From assembly GCA_018894105.1 (NCBI GenBank), contig CM032129.1, forward strand, positions 30,335,468 through 30,399,467: 64,000 nt of DNA, written 5' to 3'. The notes below the pieces were generated by a model. That model made no database searches. It was not told the DNA's origin and saw nothing but the letters and a program-made list of their open reading frames with translations. Each line of letters starts with the position of its first letter. The first letter of the stretch is position 1. Source of the stretch: Jacaranda mimosifolia (Eukaryota; Streptophyta; Magnoliopsida; Lamiales; Bignoniaceae). A program made the translations under genes and the position numbers. Shown here piece by piece: positions 12,292-23,169 of this stretch.

Positions 12292-12750
12292 AATTTTTAC
12301 TTTTTTATTTCTAGAAACTTAGTTTGTCATATGTTACTATATATCATATGTACTACATTTACACTCGCAAGTAAATAATTTATACTTTCTATATAGACAA
12401 GAAGAAAAAAAAACATAATTAGTGTTCCAATTTTAATGCTTCTATTTAAAAAATAAAAATAAAAACAAAAACGAAAACGAAAAGGTGTTCCAATTTTAAT
12501 GAATTTTGATTCATGAGCTAATAAAAAGTTATTTTTCTATTAACATACGCGTAGCATAAACTCATTAGGATTGGGCAGACAATTATTTAAAATAATCATT
12601 TTTCAAAATAAAAGGGCTAAAAATGCCTCCATCACCCATGACCTGTGAAAGAGCCCGCCGATTAGAATCTAGGGTTTCTTTACCTCCCAAATCTATCCCC
12701 CTGATCCCCAAATTAGATTTATCTTCTGAATTTTTCAATATCAGGGGAAA
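12292..12750 (+). promoter_or_regulatory. Promoter and 5' leader of the CSU1-like gene
   Basis: Only about 460 bases separate the solo LTR from the CSU1-like start codon, so the core promoter and 5' leader must lie here unless the LTR supplies them. No clear TATA box can be singled out. An upstream ATG at 12623 begins a 65-codon open frame (12623-12820) in another frame that overlaps the true start, and could dampen translation if it lies in the transcript. Confidence 0.45.
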
Positions 12751-14895
12751 ATGCCGCAGAGACACTCGAAGAACAACAATGATTTGGCATTCTTCACGTA
12801 CGATGAGAAGCGGAAGCTAGGTTACGGCACGCAGAAGGAGCGACTGGGCAAAGATTCGATTAAACCATTCGACGCATGTTGTCTCTGCTTGAAGCCTTTA
12901 ATTGAACCCATGTCCTGCCTTAAGGGCCATGTTTTCTGTAAAGAATGCATTCTCGAATGTCTCTTAGCACAAAAGAAAGATATTCAAAGGTCCTTCCCTT
13001 CACTTAATTCATTTACTTTTATAGGTATATTTGTTTACAGTATGAGATTTTTTTCAGTAGCTTTATGTTGAAATTGTGTTATTGTTCACGGGTGAGTAGA
13101 CTTTTATTTATTTGCAGATTAGGTAATATATGTCGGCTTAGTTGATTCACAGCGAAGATCATCATGTCTTGTTTGCTACTTTGTTAGAAGAGAAAATCTT
13201 AAATGCAACGGCTTTGATGCAGTGAATTATAAGTACTTTGTGCTTTGCTGGTGATTTTCTTTTGTAAATGCAGCACAGATCATGTGGAACTGATGATTTG
13301 AGTTGCAAAATTCTTGATGAACTTTTGACTATTCTTTGGCCAATTTATGCATCAATGAACTTCTTATTATGAATATTGCATCTCACATTCCATGCGTTCT
13401 TTAAGTTTCTTGGTTGTAAGTGCTATGCTGCAGCCCTTGTGTATCTCTTGGTACAATAGGTATTAGGTTGTATAGTGATCATTACAGCGCATGCTTTTTG
13501 AAAGGCCTATTACCTTGTGTAGGATTAAAAAGTTTTGGTTGTGATCACAAAGCTGTCAGCTTTTTTGACTATTCCCTGCAAAACATGAAGCCAACCCAAT
13601 TCTCAGAACTACTTTTAAGTGAGGACTGCCAACCTTGTAGGTTGCCATCTCAGCCTAGTTTCTTCCGGTATATATTGAGTTTCAGTTTGTTCATTGTCAA
13701 GAGAAAAAAGAATATGGATTTGCAGAAGTTAAATGAGTCTTTTGAGGAGAACATTTGCTCTTGTTGCTTTCTGGGTACTTAGTCCTTTTGTTGAAGTTGT
13801 TGATCAAATTTTAACTTGTAACGTTACCTTGCAAGAAGTAATTTCAATTATGCAGCCATATCTAACTTGTGGTAAACAGTAAACTAGATCATCATTTTTA
13901 TCCTAATATGGCTCTGCATGCTAATTAGCAGATTATCTATTCCCTGTTGGCTTAATAAACTAATGAATCAAAAAAAAAGAAAAAACTGTGTTGCCCCATT
14001 CACAAAACGAGGTCTGTGCAAATTCTATCTTGTTTGATACAAGAAAGAAGCATGCTTCAAAGGTCTGCTGTGTGTCTGCTTTCCTCATTGATCTTAGAAT
14101 GGGAGTATTTGGATAAATAGATCGACAACAAAATTGAACATATGAATTCATGTTTTTGGTTTGAGAGCATCTTTTGCTGTTCTTATTGTTTTACAAAAGA
14201 TATTTTTATTTACCTGCAGAAAGCTATCAGCCCATGCTGCTCAGCAGAAGCAAGAGAAAGAAGAAGAAGAGGAGAGGCTGATGCTGCAAAAAGCAAGAGA
14301 GCTTGAAGCATTTGATCAACAGAACCACGGGGCAGTACCACAGTACAATGATAAGAGCTACAACAAAGACAAGAATGGTTTCCATGGGGCTAACAGTGTA
14401 AAGGCCACTTCATACGAAGAGGAAGCACTCCGTACGATGAAGGCATTTTGGCTGCCTTCTGCAACGCCCGAAGCTCCTAAAAAGGTGGAAGCCCCATCAA
14501 CAGACACAATTTGTCCTGAAGGGAAGGAAAAACTTAGGTTCAGGACACTTTTTGCTGTATATTTTACAGAAGATGCTACTGAAAACAAGAGATCAAGTTC
14601 TCTTGACAAGACATATATTTGTCCTAGCTGCAAGGTTACACTAACAAACACACACTCACTCGTTGCCTTGAGTTCTTGTGGGCATGTTTTCTGCAAGAAT
14701 TGTGCAGATAAATTCGTGGCGGTTGATAAGGCTTGTGTAGTCTGTGACAAGCCCTGCAAGGAGAGGAATCTTGTCAATGTGGCAAAGGGAGGAACTGGTT
14801 TTGCAGGTCATGGAGATCATCTTGAGGCAGCAGATTTCAAACATTTAGGAAGTGGTACAGGGCTTGGGCTTGTAAGACCTGCAACAAAGACTTGA
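12751..14895 (+). CDS. CSU1: CSU1/NOSIP-like RING-type E3 ubiquitin ligase
   Basis: Two exons, 12751-12989 and 14220-14895, with a GT-AG intron of 1230 bp, encode 304 residues. The junction splits an Arg codon and gives the family sequence DIQRKLSAHAAQQKQEKE. The N-terminal zinc module has C43-C46, C56, H60 and C63-C66 (MSCLKGHVFCKEC). A charged coiled coil follows (about 81-105), then a linker, then the second RING at about 214-256 with CPSC, CGHVFCKNC and CVVC. The tail GFAGHGDHLEA and GTGLGLVRP is typical of the family. Animal homologues are nitric oxide synthase-interacting protein; Arabidopsis CSU1 (COP1 suppressor 1) ubiquitinates COP1 and dampens its activity in the dark. Function here is by homology. 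The solo LTR ends about 460 bases upstream. Confidence 0.93.
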
Positions 14896-15151
14896 TCTTG
14901 AGATGCTATAGATCCACCTGCAGCTGCTATTATATTGTATTCTCTGTTTGACATGGTTCAGATTGGTACTTCTTGTCTGAACTGCATAATATGAACATTT
15001 CTTGTTTTACCCAGAAAAAAAGGTCTTTCTTGTAATATATGGGGTGAATGCAAAATCCTTTTTTCTTTGCTTATTTTTTTGTTATAGATATTTATCTGAC
15101 AACATGAAAAAATTGGAGATATGCTTGCATGCTTGCTTCATAATTTTTTTA
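14896..15151 (+). other. 3' UTR of the CSU1-like gene
   Basis: This T-rich stretch after the stop contains AATATGAACATTTC and a TTGTAATATATGG segment, a plausible 3' end region. No other gene is seen before the MITE at 15152. Confidence 0.4.
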
Positions 15152-15502
15152 GTGCCGGTCTGGTTTCATTTTCAAAATCCCTTCACATTTTTTACTATTT
15201 AAAAAATGAAACACATTATTTTTTACACAGTTTCATTCGATATAATTTTCATTTTCATTTTCAAAATATATAACCCAATAACATATATGTTTTCTCCCAA
15301 TAATATAAATATATTCTTTCTATTTCATTATTTCTATCTCTCTCCAGTTGCAATTTTTTAAATCCAATATAATCATCATTTTTTTAATAATTCATTCAAA
15401 TACAAACTCATTTTAATTCATTTTCATCAATTATTTTTTAATATTTTAAAAATGATGGAAATAAAAATTAAAAATGAAAATAAAACCAAATGGGTGTGCC
15501 AT
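15152..15502. mobile_element. Tourist-like MITE (family T1)
   Basis: The ends are inverted repeats: GTGCCGGTCTGGTTTCATTT on the left, and on the right the complement reads ATGGCACACCCATTTGGTTTT. TTA lies at both borders (15149-15151 and 15503-15505), the 3-bp target duplication of PIF/Harbinger elements. Four more members occur in the window (23170, 28407, 34360, 50218). The element is non-coding. Confidence 0.65.
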
Positions 15503-15505
15503 TTA

Positions 15506-17429
15506 AGACGGGAGATACTAGCATCCAGGATATCCAAGGCAAACACAAAAACCATCTTATGGGCGTAAGTTTCAGAATCATCAGTTAAATTTTTTTCTTT
15601 ATTTATCTTAATAGAAAATATTTAATTGATCAGCAACTCTCATGGATGAATTAATAAAGAATAGAAGGGGAAGAAGGGTTGCAACATGACTTGAATCGAT
15701 TCAGCAAATTAGAATTTTGCAAGCAAAGCTAATAAGTCAAGGTTTGAGTCAAAAATAATTATTTGCCAGCTCAAAAATTGAATTCAAACTGCTGAACAAG
15801 TTAAATATGAATTCAAATATAAATGTTGGAGAGCGCATAAGTCAATCAGTGAGTTTTTACATTTTCATTTTTTCATTTTATTTATTCAATTTTATCTACG
15901 ATATGATTAATAATTTTATTATTCTTATTAATAACAAATGAGATTAGTGATAATTTTATGCATTCATATTAAATAAAAAATGTTTAAATAAAATAATGAC
16001 AATATTATTTTATTAATAATGATAAATGTAACATAGTAAAACAAAAATAATTTAAAATTGTATATTAATTTTATTGATAACATATCAATAAAGGTTTAAG
16101 ACCGATTAAAAAAAATTTCAAAACTCGACTTGAACTCAACTCACTTGCACTAAGTGATGTATTTTAATCTAAATAATGTCAGGGTAACTTACATGCAAGC
16201 AATTACCAATGTTCTCAAGAACTTCTTCAGCACAAGTTGAGTGCTATATAGATGATCTTTCACTATGGCTTACAGTAAATATAACTCAGCTAGTTGTAGT
16301 TTATCAGGCTAAGATGGGAAAAACGCCGCCGAAGACGGCTCAATGGTTATGTTAGCAGAAGGGAAACCAGCTATGTCGTGTAACTATAGGTGATGGTCGA
16401 AAGAAATTAAGGTACATGAATTACTCCAACGGTGTCTCTTTCCAACATAGAATTACTTCAAATATGAAAACTTCCAGTCCATCTTTTGAATCAAACCACC
16501 ATGGAGATGGCTGTAACAGAAACTGAAACGGTTTTTGGTGTTTTCTAGTCAGTTTTTGGCCATCGTTTGTCGAAAAAATCCAACTGATGTCAATTGTCTT
16601 GACGTGCTTCTTGCTTACTACTTTGTACTTGTCCCTTTTTCAATCCATTTCTTCAGATGGAATCTTCACTTTTTGTCTTTTCGGATGGTAAATATGTTTT
16701 AAGACATGGGATAAAAATTGAACTCATTTTTAAATTGAGATGTCATGGTTTCTTATTCCGACAGAATACAGATATATAAATTTGATGTTTTCAGATATGT
16801 TTTCAAACGTATTGTTGATAATGCATCTTGCCTACTTTGTACATGTGTAGGAGACTTATTGTGAGAGGGATGGAGGCGTCGGACTAAACACTAGTGAAAG
16901 ACCAACTTGATCTAAAATCCAATAGGATCAAAATCATCAGCATGTAGTGACAAAGACCAATCAGACGAGGCTGAAACAGCATGCAGTCTGAAACAGGACT
17001 GAACTGAGAAACACGGTACTTTCAGAAACATAAGACCAACCAGACGAGGCCTCCAAGGTGGCTAGATATAATGGCCAACACTTGACCCTGCAGATGATGG
17101 AAATTGGGTGATTTAATAGTTTACAAGACATACCGGTCTGCTCTGAGAACGAAGAAATGGGAACTGGAAAGGAACAAAGTGTTTGCAATAGAAAATGGAT
17201 TCAACTATACAACATAGACAGAGAATGAATTGAAATACAGCTTTAAGTTTCAGGATGTGGTAAAAACAGACAAAATAACATGCTTCACATGAGGAATTTG
17301 CTTCCCCCATCTGGGGTTGCATTATAAACATTTTTTATTAGAGAGAGCTGCTACTTGTTTTTTCTGATTGCCATATAGCAACTGGCTCCTTGTTGCCCAA
17401 CACCCTCCGTTCCTACAACCTTCCACTAC
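15506..17429. other. Intergenic, nothing recognised
   Basis: 15506-16170 is AT-rich and featureless. 16200-17430 is more balanced and carries short open frames on both strands (for example 16961-17188 and 17113-17331, minus) without family resemblance. A 3' part of an unknown transcript cannot be excluded. Confidence 0.4.
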
Positions 17430-17735
17430 TAGTTGCCTATTCCTAGCTTTTTCATCACAACCTTTGATTCTAGAATAGCATTTTTACATGATACTCTCAG
17501 TCAGATACTTCTGGCTGTCAGCATTTATTTATCCACCAATTCTCAGTTAGCTAATATTGATGATATTTCCTGGCATAAAATCGTTTATTTCTATCTGCCA
17601 GAACTAATATTTGTAGGAGTTCGTCTTTTACTTGCCCCACGAATGTACCACATGAAATTGTAGCAGTAGTACCAAATCAAGAGCTATCAAATGAAGTCGA
17701 CAATGCTGCTGTAAAATCTGATTCATGAAGTCATC
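17430..17735 (+). other. Array block A1: repeated exon-like segment
   Basis: This is the first of three related segments (17430-17735, about 22110-22740, 33680-33935). After a good acceptor (TATTTGTAG at about 17617), a plus-strand frame reads CPTNVPHEIVAVVPNQELS and runs on to a TGA at about 17727. The two other copies keep part of the peptide (CPTNVPQETVA) but are cut short. It looks like the last exon of an unidentified gene caught up in the duplications. It could equally be non-coding. Confidence 0.3.
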
Positions 17736-17866
17736 TTTACCAGGAAGATCTATGAAATCTACTGCTACAATAGATCTCTCTTGACACTAAAATTTGGTCC
17801 GGTATACTATAGGGCAACATCAGGGAGGATATAATAGCACAGCATTAGGTACAACAGAAGTATAAA

Positions 17867-18709
17867 TCATAAGAACTTCCATCTGACCTTATACAGGCCC
17901 TGGGGCAGAAGTATCCTTCCAATACAGGAAGCAACCAATGCCTCTGTTATTGAGTTCAATATCAGAAACAAACTACAGGCACAAATCCGCTCCAAAGCAA
18001 AAACGGGAAGCCTAGTCACATCAGGAACACATTCAAGATCAGAGCTTTTCAAAATAACACTGTTGCCACAGAAAGCCAATACAAGATATCGTGTTCTAAT
18101 AAAGGTATAATCCAATTCCTTCAATCACAAGAAGTTTCAAATCTTCATTGATAAAAAGAGAACACCTTATTAAGCTGATAAATTCTAGATAACACCCAGT
18201 CAATATATGTATGCTCACACTTCTTTACATAATCCAATGGTATACCACAACCATGTTAACATCGATTTCCAACCTCCACTCCATATTGACATTGAATCCA
18301 CCTCTGCATATTACAGCGTCAAACAGTCAGCTGCAACTCACTTAGCACAATTAGAATACAGATATCCGAAGAAAGTTGATAAAATCTGGAAATCCACAAC
18401 GAAAGCAAAATAATCAAACATGCACAAAGCACATTCATGTACACATATTCAGGCAGGCAGGTGCACTCAACATGCCCTTATACCGACAGTTTGGTTTCAT
18501 CTAAAGCATCACATTTACCTCTGCAAGAGTACATTTTTATATTGTCATCCTTCAAAATCAGCCCCGGGAAAATCTATCTTTCACTGATTTAAGTTTGGAG
18601 TTGAGAGAAAATAGTAATATGCAACAATACTAAAGCATGCATGTGCTACAACATCAATTATATCCAGAGACCCCAAAGAAAAGGAAAAGAAAATGAAAGA
18701 AGGCCATAC
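17867..18709 (-). other. Probable 3' UTR region of DUF1639 copy 1
   Basis: This stretch is well conserved with 23570-24440 and 34770-35614, in the same position after each DUF1639 gene. In copy 1 it includes an 85-codon minus-strand frame (17867-18124). The copy 3 frame is different, so the conservation is of DNA rather than protein. Transcribed 3' UTR, possibly with a UTR intron, is the simplest reading. Confidence 0.4.
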
Positions 18710-19462
18710 CACGGCATCTTAGCCCGGTAAGAGTCAGCTGAGTATCCCACCAAATACAGTCCAGGAAACACATTCTGTCAGAACAGGGAAAAAAAGAACA
18801 TCTAAAAGTTCATGTAGAGAAACCAAAACCAAGAAAAATACTTCTTTTCTTGTGAATCAAAATCACACTGCTCAAAAGAAAAAGAAAAAGAAAAAATAAA
18901 GTCCACATACATCAAGTTGTTTCTGGACGCTCTTAGGCCGTCTTTTGGGCCTGCGGGAGGGCTTGCTGCCCGTCAGAGCAAAAATATCCTCTTCGATTTC
19001 ATCCTTGGACAGGGAAATCCAAAGCTTACTCTTCTCCTTTCTCCGAGCTCCACCATTCTGATGCCCTCCTTCCAGCAACTCTCTCAGCCTCTGAGACTTT
19101 ATATTGGCTCTGTTATCACTGTTATCAGCATTCATTTCTTTCTTAGAAGTCGACCCCACTTTGCTGACCTCATTCCTTGGTCCCAAATTCAACTCCTTGG
19201 CCTCCCCATTCAACTCCTCCACCTCCGACGAAAGAGAGCCGTTTTGTGACGAACCGGTCCGCGCTTGATGCTTGGGGGTGGTGTGTCGGGTTTCGTGGTC
19301 AGAGTCAGCCTCTGGGCTTTGATCAGGGGAATTGCGGAGGCAGAAACGGTGGTGGTGGCTGTGAGAACTGGCGCCAGCGGCGAAGGAGTTTTTGTGGGCC
19401 CATTTGAGGTCGGGCAAAGAGAAGTTGTGTAATGGTTGTGATTTTCCCGGTGGCGCCGCCAT
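18710..19462 (-). CDS. DUF1639 family protein, tandem copy 1
   Basis: Two exons on the minus strand: 19462-18911 (184 codons) and 18774-18710, joined by a GT-AG intron. The N-terminus has the family start motif SQPLHNFSLPDLKW (residues 8-21). A long Ser/His/Asn-rich disordered middle follows. The conserved DUF1639 box runs from about 147: LWISLSKDEIEEDIFALTG, then RRPKRRPKSVQKQLD, then across the junction NVFPGLYLVG and SADSYRAKMP. The start MAAPPGK is chosen because the upstream in-frame Met of this copy is Val in copies 2 and 3. If a donor after CCGTG is used, a third exon starting with A would make a TGA directly after Met-Pro, giving 205 residues; without it the frame runs a little further. 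The function of the family is unknown. Confidence 0.85.
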
Positions 19463-19597
19463 TGAACCACGCATGTATGCTGAATATATACTCTTGGAAG
19501 GGAGTCCAGGCCGGTCTAGCGGAGAAAACCAGCGAAATGTAGCACGATACAGAGGAGACGAAGCGAGAAAGGTGAGAAACTCGGAAGCAGAGGGCAA

Positions 19598-19603
19598 TAT
19601 ATA
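19598..19603 (-). promoter_or_regulatory. TATA box of DUF1639 copy 1
   Basis: The minus strand reads CCTATATATTGCC about 136 bases before the start codon. Equivalent TATA motifs sit at the same place before copies 2 and 3. Confidence 0.5.
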
Positions 19604-21764
19604 GGTGTATATGTGTGATATATGCATTCTAACATGTCCGCTGCTAGGTGTTGGTTCCTTAGAGCGTGTTTGGTTGGGCGGAAAAATGATGAGCTGATGG
19701 CACTTGGAAGCATTTATGATTAATAATTTTTAATTTAATTTTTTTTATTTATAAATACGCACATTAAAAATTCGATAGAAAATTGCTAACCTCATTATGT
19801 AAGACTTATATTATTGACTAAAGACCAATCAACTGATTTTTAGCTTTTATTTTATCTTTAATATGTTGGTTGCAAATATATTAAAGGAATTTAAGCGAAT
19901 TATCAAGGAAAAACAAAAAGAATCTATAGAAAAAAACTATCTTATGTTTGGACATCAAAAAAAGTCGAAGACATTTTTTTAACATTTTAAATTATATAAC
20001 ATTATAATTCAATTTTTCCATGTTTATATTATTTTCTTATTAAATTCTAATCCAAACACAGCCTAGAAATATTGGGAACCCTTATTTGAAAAACATTGTT
20101 GTTGGATCTTTTGAATTTGATCCAGAAGATCTTATCTAATTACATAAAACAAGATTATGTTTGAATTAATTTATATTGGATCTTAGTTGGACTTCATCAA
20201 AATTATTAGAGAGGATTTTGGCTAATTTTATTTTTTCAAACAGAATTAATTATAAATATATATATATATATATTTTTTTTTTTTTGAGTGGGTGATTGAG
20301 TGAGCTTAAAGTTTTTTAAATAATTTAGAAATATTTGACAACTTATAAAATTGTCTATTGTATTTAATAAAATTTCAAGGAAGTAAGCTTAGAAGATAAA
20401 AAATAAATTGTTAGAATTTATAATTTATTTAAAAATGTATAGAGCCCTTAATTTATTTTAAAAATTTTAACATCATATTAATTATAAAATCATCACTGTT
20501 TATATATTTTAATTTTATAATTTTAATTTCTTCAAATACTTTAAAATGTCTGACAACTCATAAAAATGTTTTACTATACTTAATAAAATTTTAAGGAGAC
20601 AAGCTTATAAGATACAAAAATAATTAAAATATTAGAATTGTACAAAATCTTTCAAAAAAAAAAAGGTTCTAATTTATTTTTAAAATTTTATCATCATACT
20701 AATTACACACTATTTTATTGATATTTTTTAATTCTATAATATTATTTTATTCAAATACTTCAAAATGTTATTTCTGAAATATATATGTAATATCTTATAA
20801 TTTGTAATATATTTAATCTTGCCAAATTACAAAAATTTGAAATCCTTTTTCTCAATTTTCTAATATATAATGATTCACTGTGTAATTTGATAGACATATT
20901 TAAATGTATTTAAAATATCGAGTATATTGAAACATTGACTTTGAAAGAAGAAACAAAATAAATTAAAAAAAAAAAAAATGTATGTTCACTAAAATTATTT
21001 TCCAAAAAATACATCACTTGGAGGTCCACAGACATTTGGGCTTAGTTATATGGTTTTGTTATTTAACATTTTTGAAAGCTCAAAATATTTCGTAGGTTGC
21101 CCATTTTAATATGATAGGCCAGCCCATCAACATTATTTATACTAGCAATTGTGGGACATTTGATGCATGTGCTAAAATTTTTATAATATAATTAAATAAA
21201 ATAAATATTTATTTTATTATAATGTTAGTTTTTTAAATAACATTTGATATTTGTTTAGTTTTTTAAGTAACATTTGTTATGAATATGTGGGTTGTAAATG
21301 GTAGTTATTACATAAGTTGTAATTATAAATATTAAATAAAAGAAATGAGGGCATTTTAGGTACATCAATAAAAGCATACCAAACAGAGAACATGTATTTT
21401 ATTAATAGTATAGATATTAAAATTGTTGTCTAATATCCTACGATAAAGTTATCAATTATTTATGCTTTTATCTGAATGTCTACAATTCTTTTGTGCATAT
21501 TGGAATGGCCACAACCAATAAGGCAAAATTTGGGCACTTTTTAAACTTGTCAGGGATTTAGAAATACAAAAGCAATTGTTGAATCCGAGTCTTTCTTTTT
21601 AATTAATTGTTATTTTAGGGAATCGTAAAGAAACAAAGCTCTATACATATTTGTTTAAAATTCTGATATCGTTACTTAATTATACTTCCACATATGCACC
21701 AATTGTTTGTTAAAATTTGAAAACATATTAAGTGGCTAAGAGGTCTACTGACATCATCTTCGCA

Positions 21765-21895
21765 CATAAGTGTATGGTTGTCGAGTAGTTTTTGGCTCAA
21801 TAGTATAAATGTAACACATAAAGTACGAGATCAGAAGTTTTAACTTAATGAATTCCTAGAATTCATATATACAAATAAAAAAAGAAAGAAAGAAA
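21765..21895 (+). mobile_element. Short tRNA-derived SINE (family S2), decayed
   Basis: TTGGCTCAATAGTATAAAT resembles a tRNA A box, and GAGATCAGAAGTTTTAAC a degraded B box. The tail is A-rich. Related copies at about 33340-33450, 39178-39295 and 55560-55660 (minus) show better boxes (TGGCCCAATGGTATAAG; GATCAGGAGTTTGAAC). Confidence 0.5.
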
Positions 21896-21950
21896 AAAAA
21901 GTGTGAGGTTGGGACTTTCAACCATAATAAATTTTTGATTTACGTATGTT

Positions 21951-21953
21951 GTA

Positions 21954-22003
<50 letters not shown>
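21951..22003. repeat. (AAT)n microsatellite
   Basis: About 17 uninterrupted AAT units. The homologous site in block D3 (33510-33557) is also an AAT run, of slightly different length. Confidence 0.95.
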
Positions 22004-22198
22004 CAAAAACCTCACCTCACACATAAATTTGACAATGAATATAAGTTTGAAAGTAATGTCACTCACTGATTGACTAATTATAAGACTTTGAGTAAATCTT
22101 TGAATTCAATTTTTACTGAGATTTTCATTACAACCTTTGATTCTAGCATAGCACTTTCATATGATACTCTCAAAGATACTTCTGCCTGTCAGCATTTG

Positions 22199-22332
22199 AT
22201 GCCCTTTTCGGATGAATCATATAGTTTTATGATTTCATCGACTAAAAAGGTTATCAAATGAATTGTAATTATAATTGAAATGATCGAAAAAGAAATATGA
22301 GTTAATATATGCTCTAAGGTTGAAAATATCAT
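22199..22332 (-). pseudogene. ccsA: ccsA 5' fragment of plastid origin
   Basis: From ATG 22332-22330 the minus strand encodes [15 protein letters not shown], the start of the plastid cytochrome c heme-attachment protein CcsA. The frame continues through LVDEI and LYDSSEKGM to 22199, where it meets nuclear DNA. One or two residues differ from the usual sequence. It has no promoter for the nucleus and lacks most of the protein, so it is a dead fragment. Confidence 0.88.
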
Positions 22333-22416
22333 AAAAAAAGGAGTCCCCTAATTAGAAAATCGAAATCGGGAATTGAATTCATTATAGGATCTATTTACTA
22401 TTTTTAGGAGATGCTA

Positions 22417-22497
22417 TGCCACCACTCGGACTCGAACCGAGATGCTCTAGCACTGCTTCCTAAGAGCAGTCGTGTCTACCAATTTTACCATAGCGGC
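22417..22497 (-). pseudogene. trnL-UAG: Plastid-derived tRNA-Leu (UAG) pseudogene
   Basis: The minus strand reads GCCGCTATGG... with anticodon TAG (complement at 22460-22462), a T loop CGGTTCGAGTCCG and the 3' end GGTGGCA. It is 81 nt against 80 in plastids: one extra base in the D-stem/anticodon-stem joint (GTAGACACGACTGC) and substitutions in the D arm and acceptor stem. These changes, the nuclear context and the missing plastid promoter argue against function. Confidence 0.85.
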
Positions 22498-22740
22498 TTG
22501 TCTTGAACTCATAATAGCCTATGAATAAGCAATCGTCTAGATTTAATAATTAAATTGGGTGCAATATTTTTTAGGAAAGATTCAAATTGATGAATAAAAA
22601 TTCGTTCAAATGGGTATTTGAAGGTTCGTTTCTATCCACTAATATTAGTTAGAGATCTACTTTGCCCCATGAATGTACCACAAGAGACTGTAGCAGAAGC
22701 AGTAATAAACCAAGAGCTATCACTTTAAGTCGATCTGCTA

Positions 22741-23042
22741 TGGCTCAAATTGAGGTGGAAGCATAGTGAGACAGGGCCGATTACTTCCCACAAGGAGATT
22801 ATGGGTTTGAACCCGCTTGTAATAGTGGTCTGTGAATCAGTCACCTCTATGGTGGAAGAACCTCAGCTGATTAGCACTTCGGTGGGGTTGTAGTGACAGG
22901 CTCACCCTTTGGGGAATAGCTATGACTTAAACCTGACATTACATAGTGTCGAGGGACTCCTATGGCTACGCTCTCACATAAGGTTGCTACGCTAGTCACC
23001 CCTCTCCTGTCTTTTAATTATCGGGAAAAAAAAAAATAAAAA
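22741..23042 (+). mobile_element. tRNA-derived SINE (family S1) in array copy 2
   Basis: The 5' part carries a tRNA-like A box (GGTGGAAGCATAGTGAGA) and B box (GGGTTTGAACCC). The body ends in an A-rich tail. The target duplication is AGTCGATCTGCTA at 22728-22740 and TCGATCTACTA at 23045-23055. The same insertion is at the matching site in copy 3, while copy 1 retains an empty site (about 17690-17735). Confidence 0.8.
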
Positions 23043-23169
23043 AATCGATCTACTAGTATAAAATCAGTATCAATTAAGTCATCCTCATTCAGAAAGATCT
23101 ATTGTTTCTCTTGTTGCCATAGATCTCTTGACACTGAAATTTGGCCTCGTATACTATAGGGCAACATTA

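Larger units (their letters stand above)
19660..22060. repeat. Array block D1, AT-rich upstream flank of copy 1
   Basis: This block is strongly similar to D3 (31608-33620) and more distantly similar to D2 (25400-29123) and D4 (36550-39290). It contains the decayed remains of a GCTTATAAG-type MITE at about 20285-20765, which is present in all four blocks and so predates the duplications. No gene lies within it. The short open frames are chance, including one that is a run of isoleucines from an AAT repeat. Confidence 0.7.
22199..22629 (-). other. Nuclear insert of plastid DNA (NUPT): ccsA 5' end to trnL-UAG and beyond
   Basis: The minus strand runs from the trnL-UAG upstream spacer through trnL-UAG, the trnL-ccsA spacer, and the first 44 codons or so of ccsA, in the order found in the small single-copy region of plant plastomes. 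The block is bounded precisely by nuclear sequence that matches the third array copy. Several point changes, including a frame-breaking base inside the tRNA, show that it is not plastid contamination. Confidence 0.88.
22110..22740 (+). repeat. Array block A2, interrupted by plastid DNA
   Basis: 22110-22198 and 22630-22740 match block A3 (33680-33935). Between them, about 95 bp of the original sequence is missing and 431 bp of plastid DNA sits instead. The block ends with the 13-bp target copy (AGTCGATCTGCTA, 22728-22740) of the SINE that follows. Confidence 0.6.

Noticed and set aside
14358..14777. A 139-codon minus-strand frame across CSU1 exon 2.
   Set aside because: It is antisense to the clearly coding RING exon and has no recognisable domain.
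17867..18124. An 85-codon minus-strand protein after DUF1639 copy 1.
   Set aside because: The DNA is conserved in copies 2 and 3 but the reading frame is not, so a 3' UTR is more likely.
21863..22066. Minus-strand frame with a long isoleucine run, and its twin at 33372-33578.
   Set aside because: The run is a translated AAT microsatellite. No conserved flanking protein.
22417..22497. A functional nuclear tRNA-Leu gene.
   Set aside because: It lies within a block of plastid DNA next to ccsA and has an extra base and stem changes.
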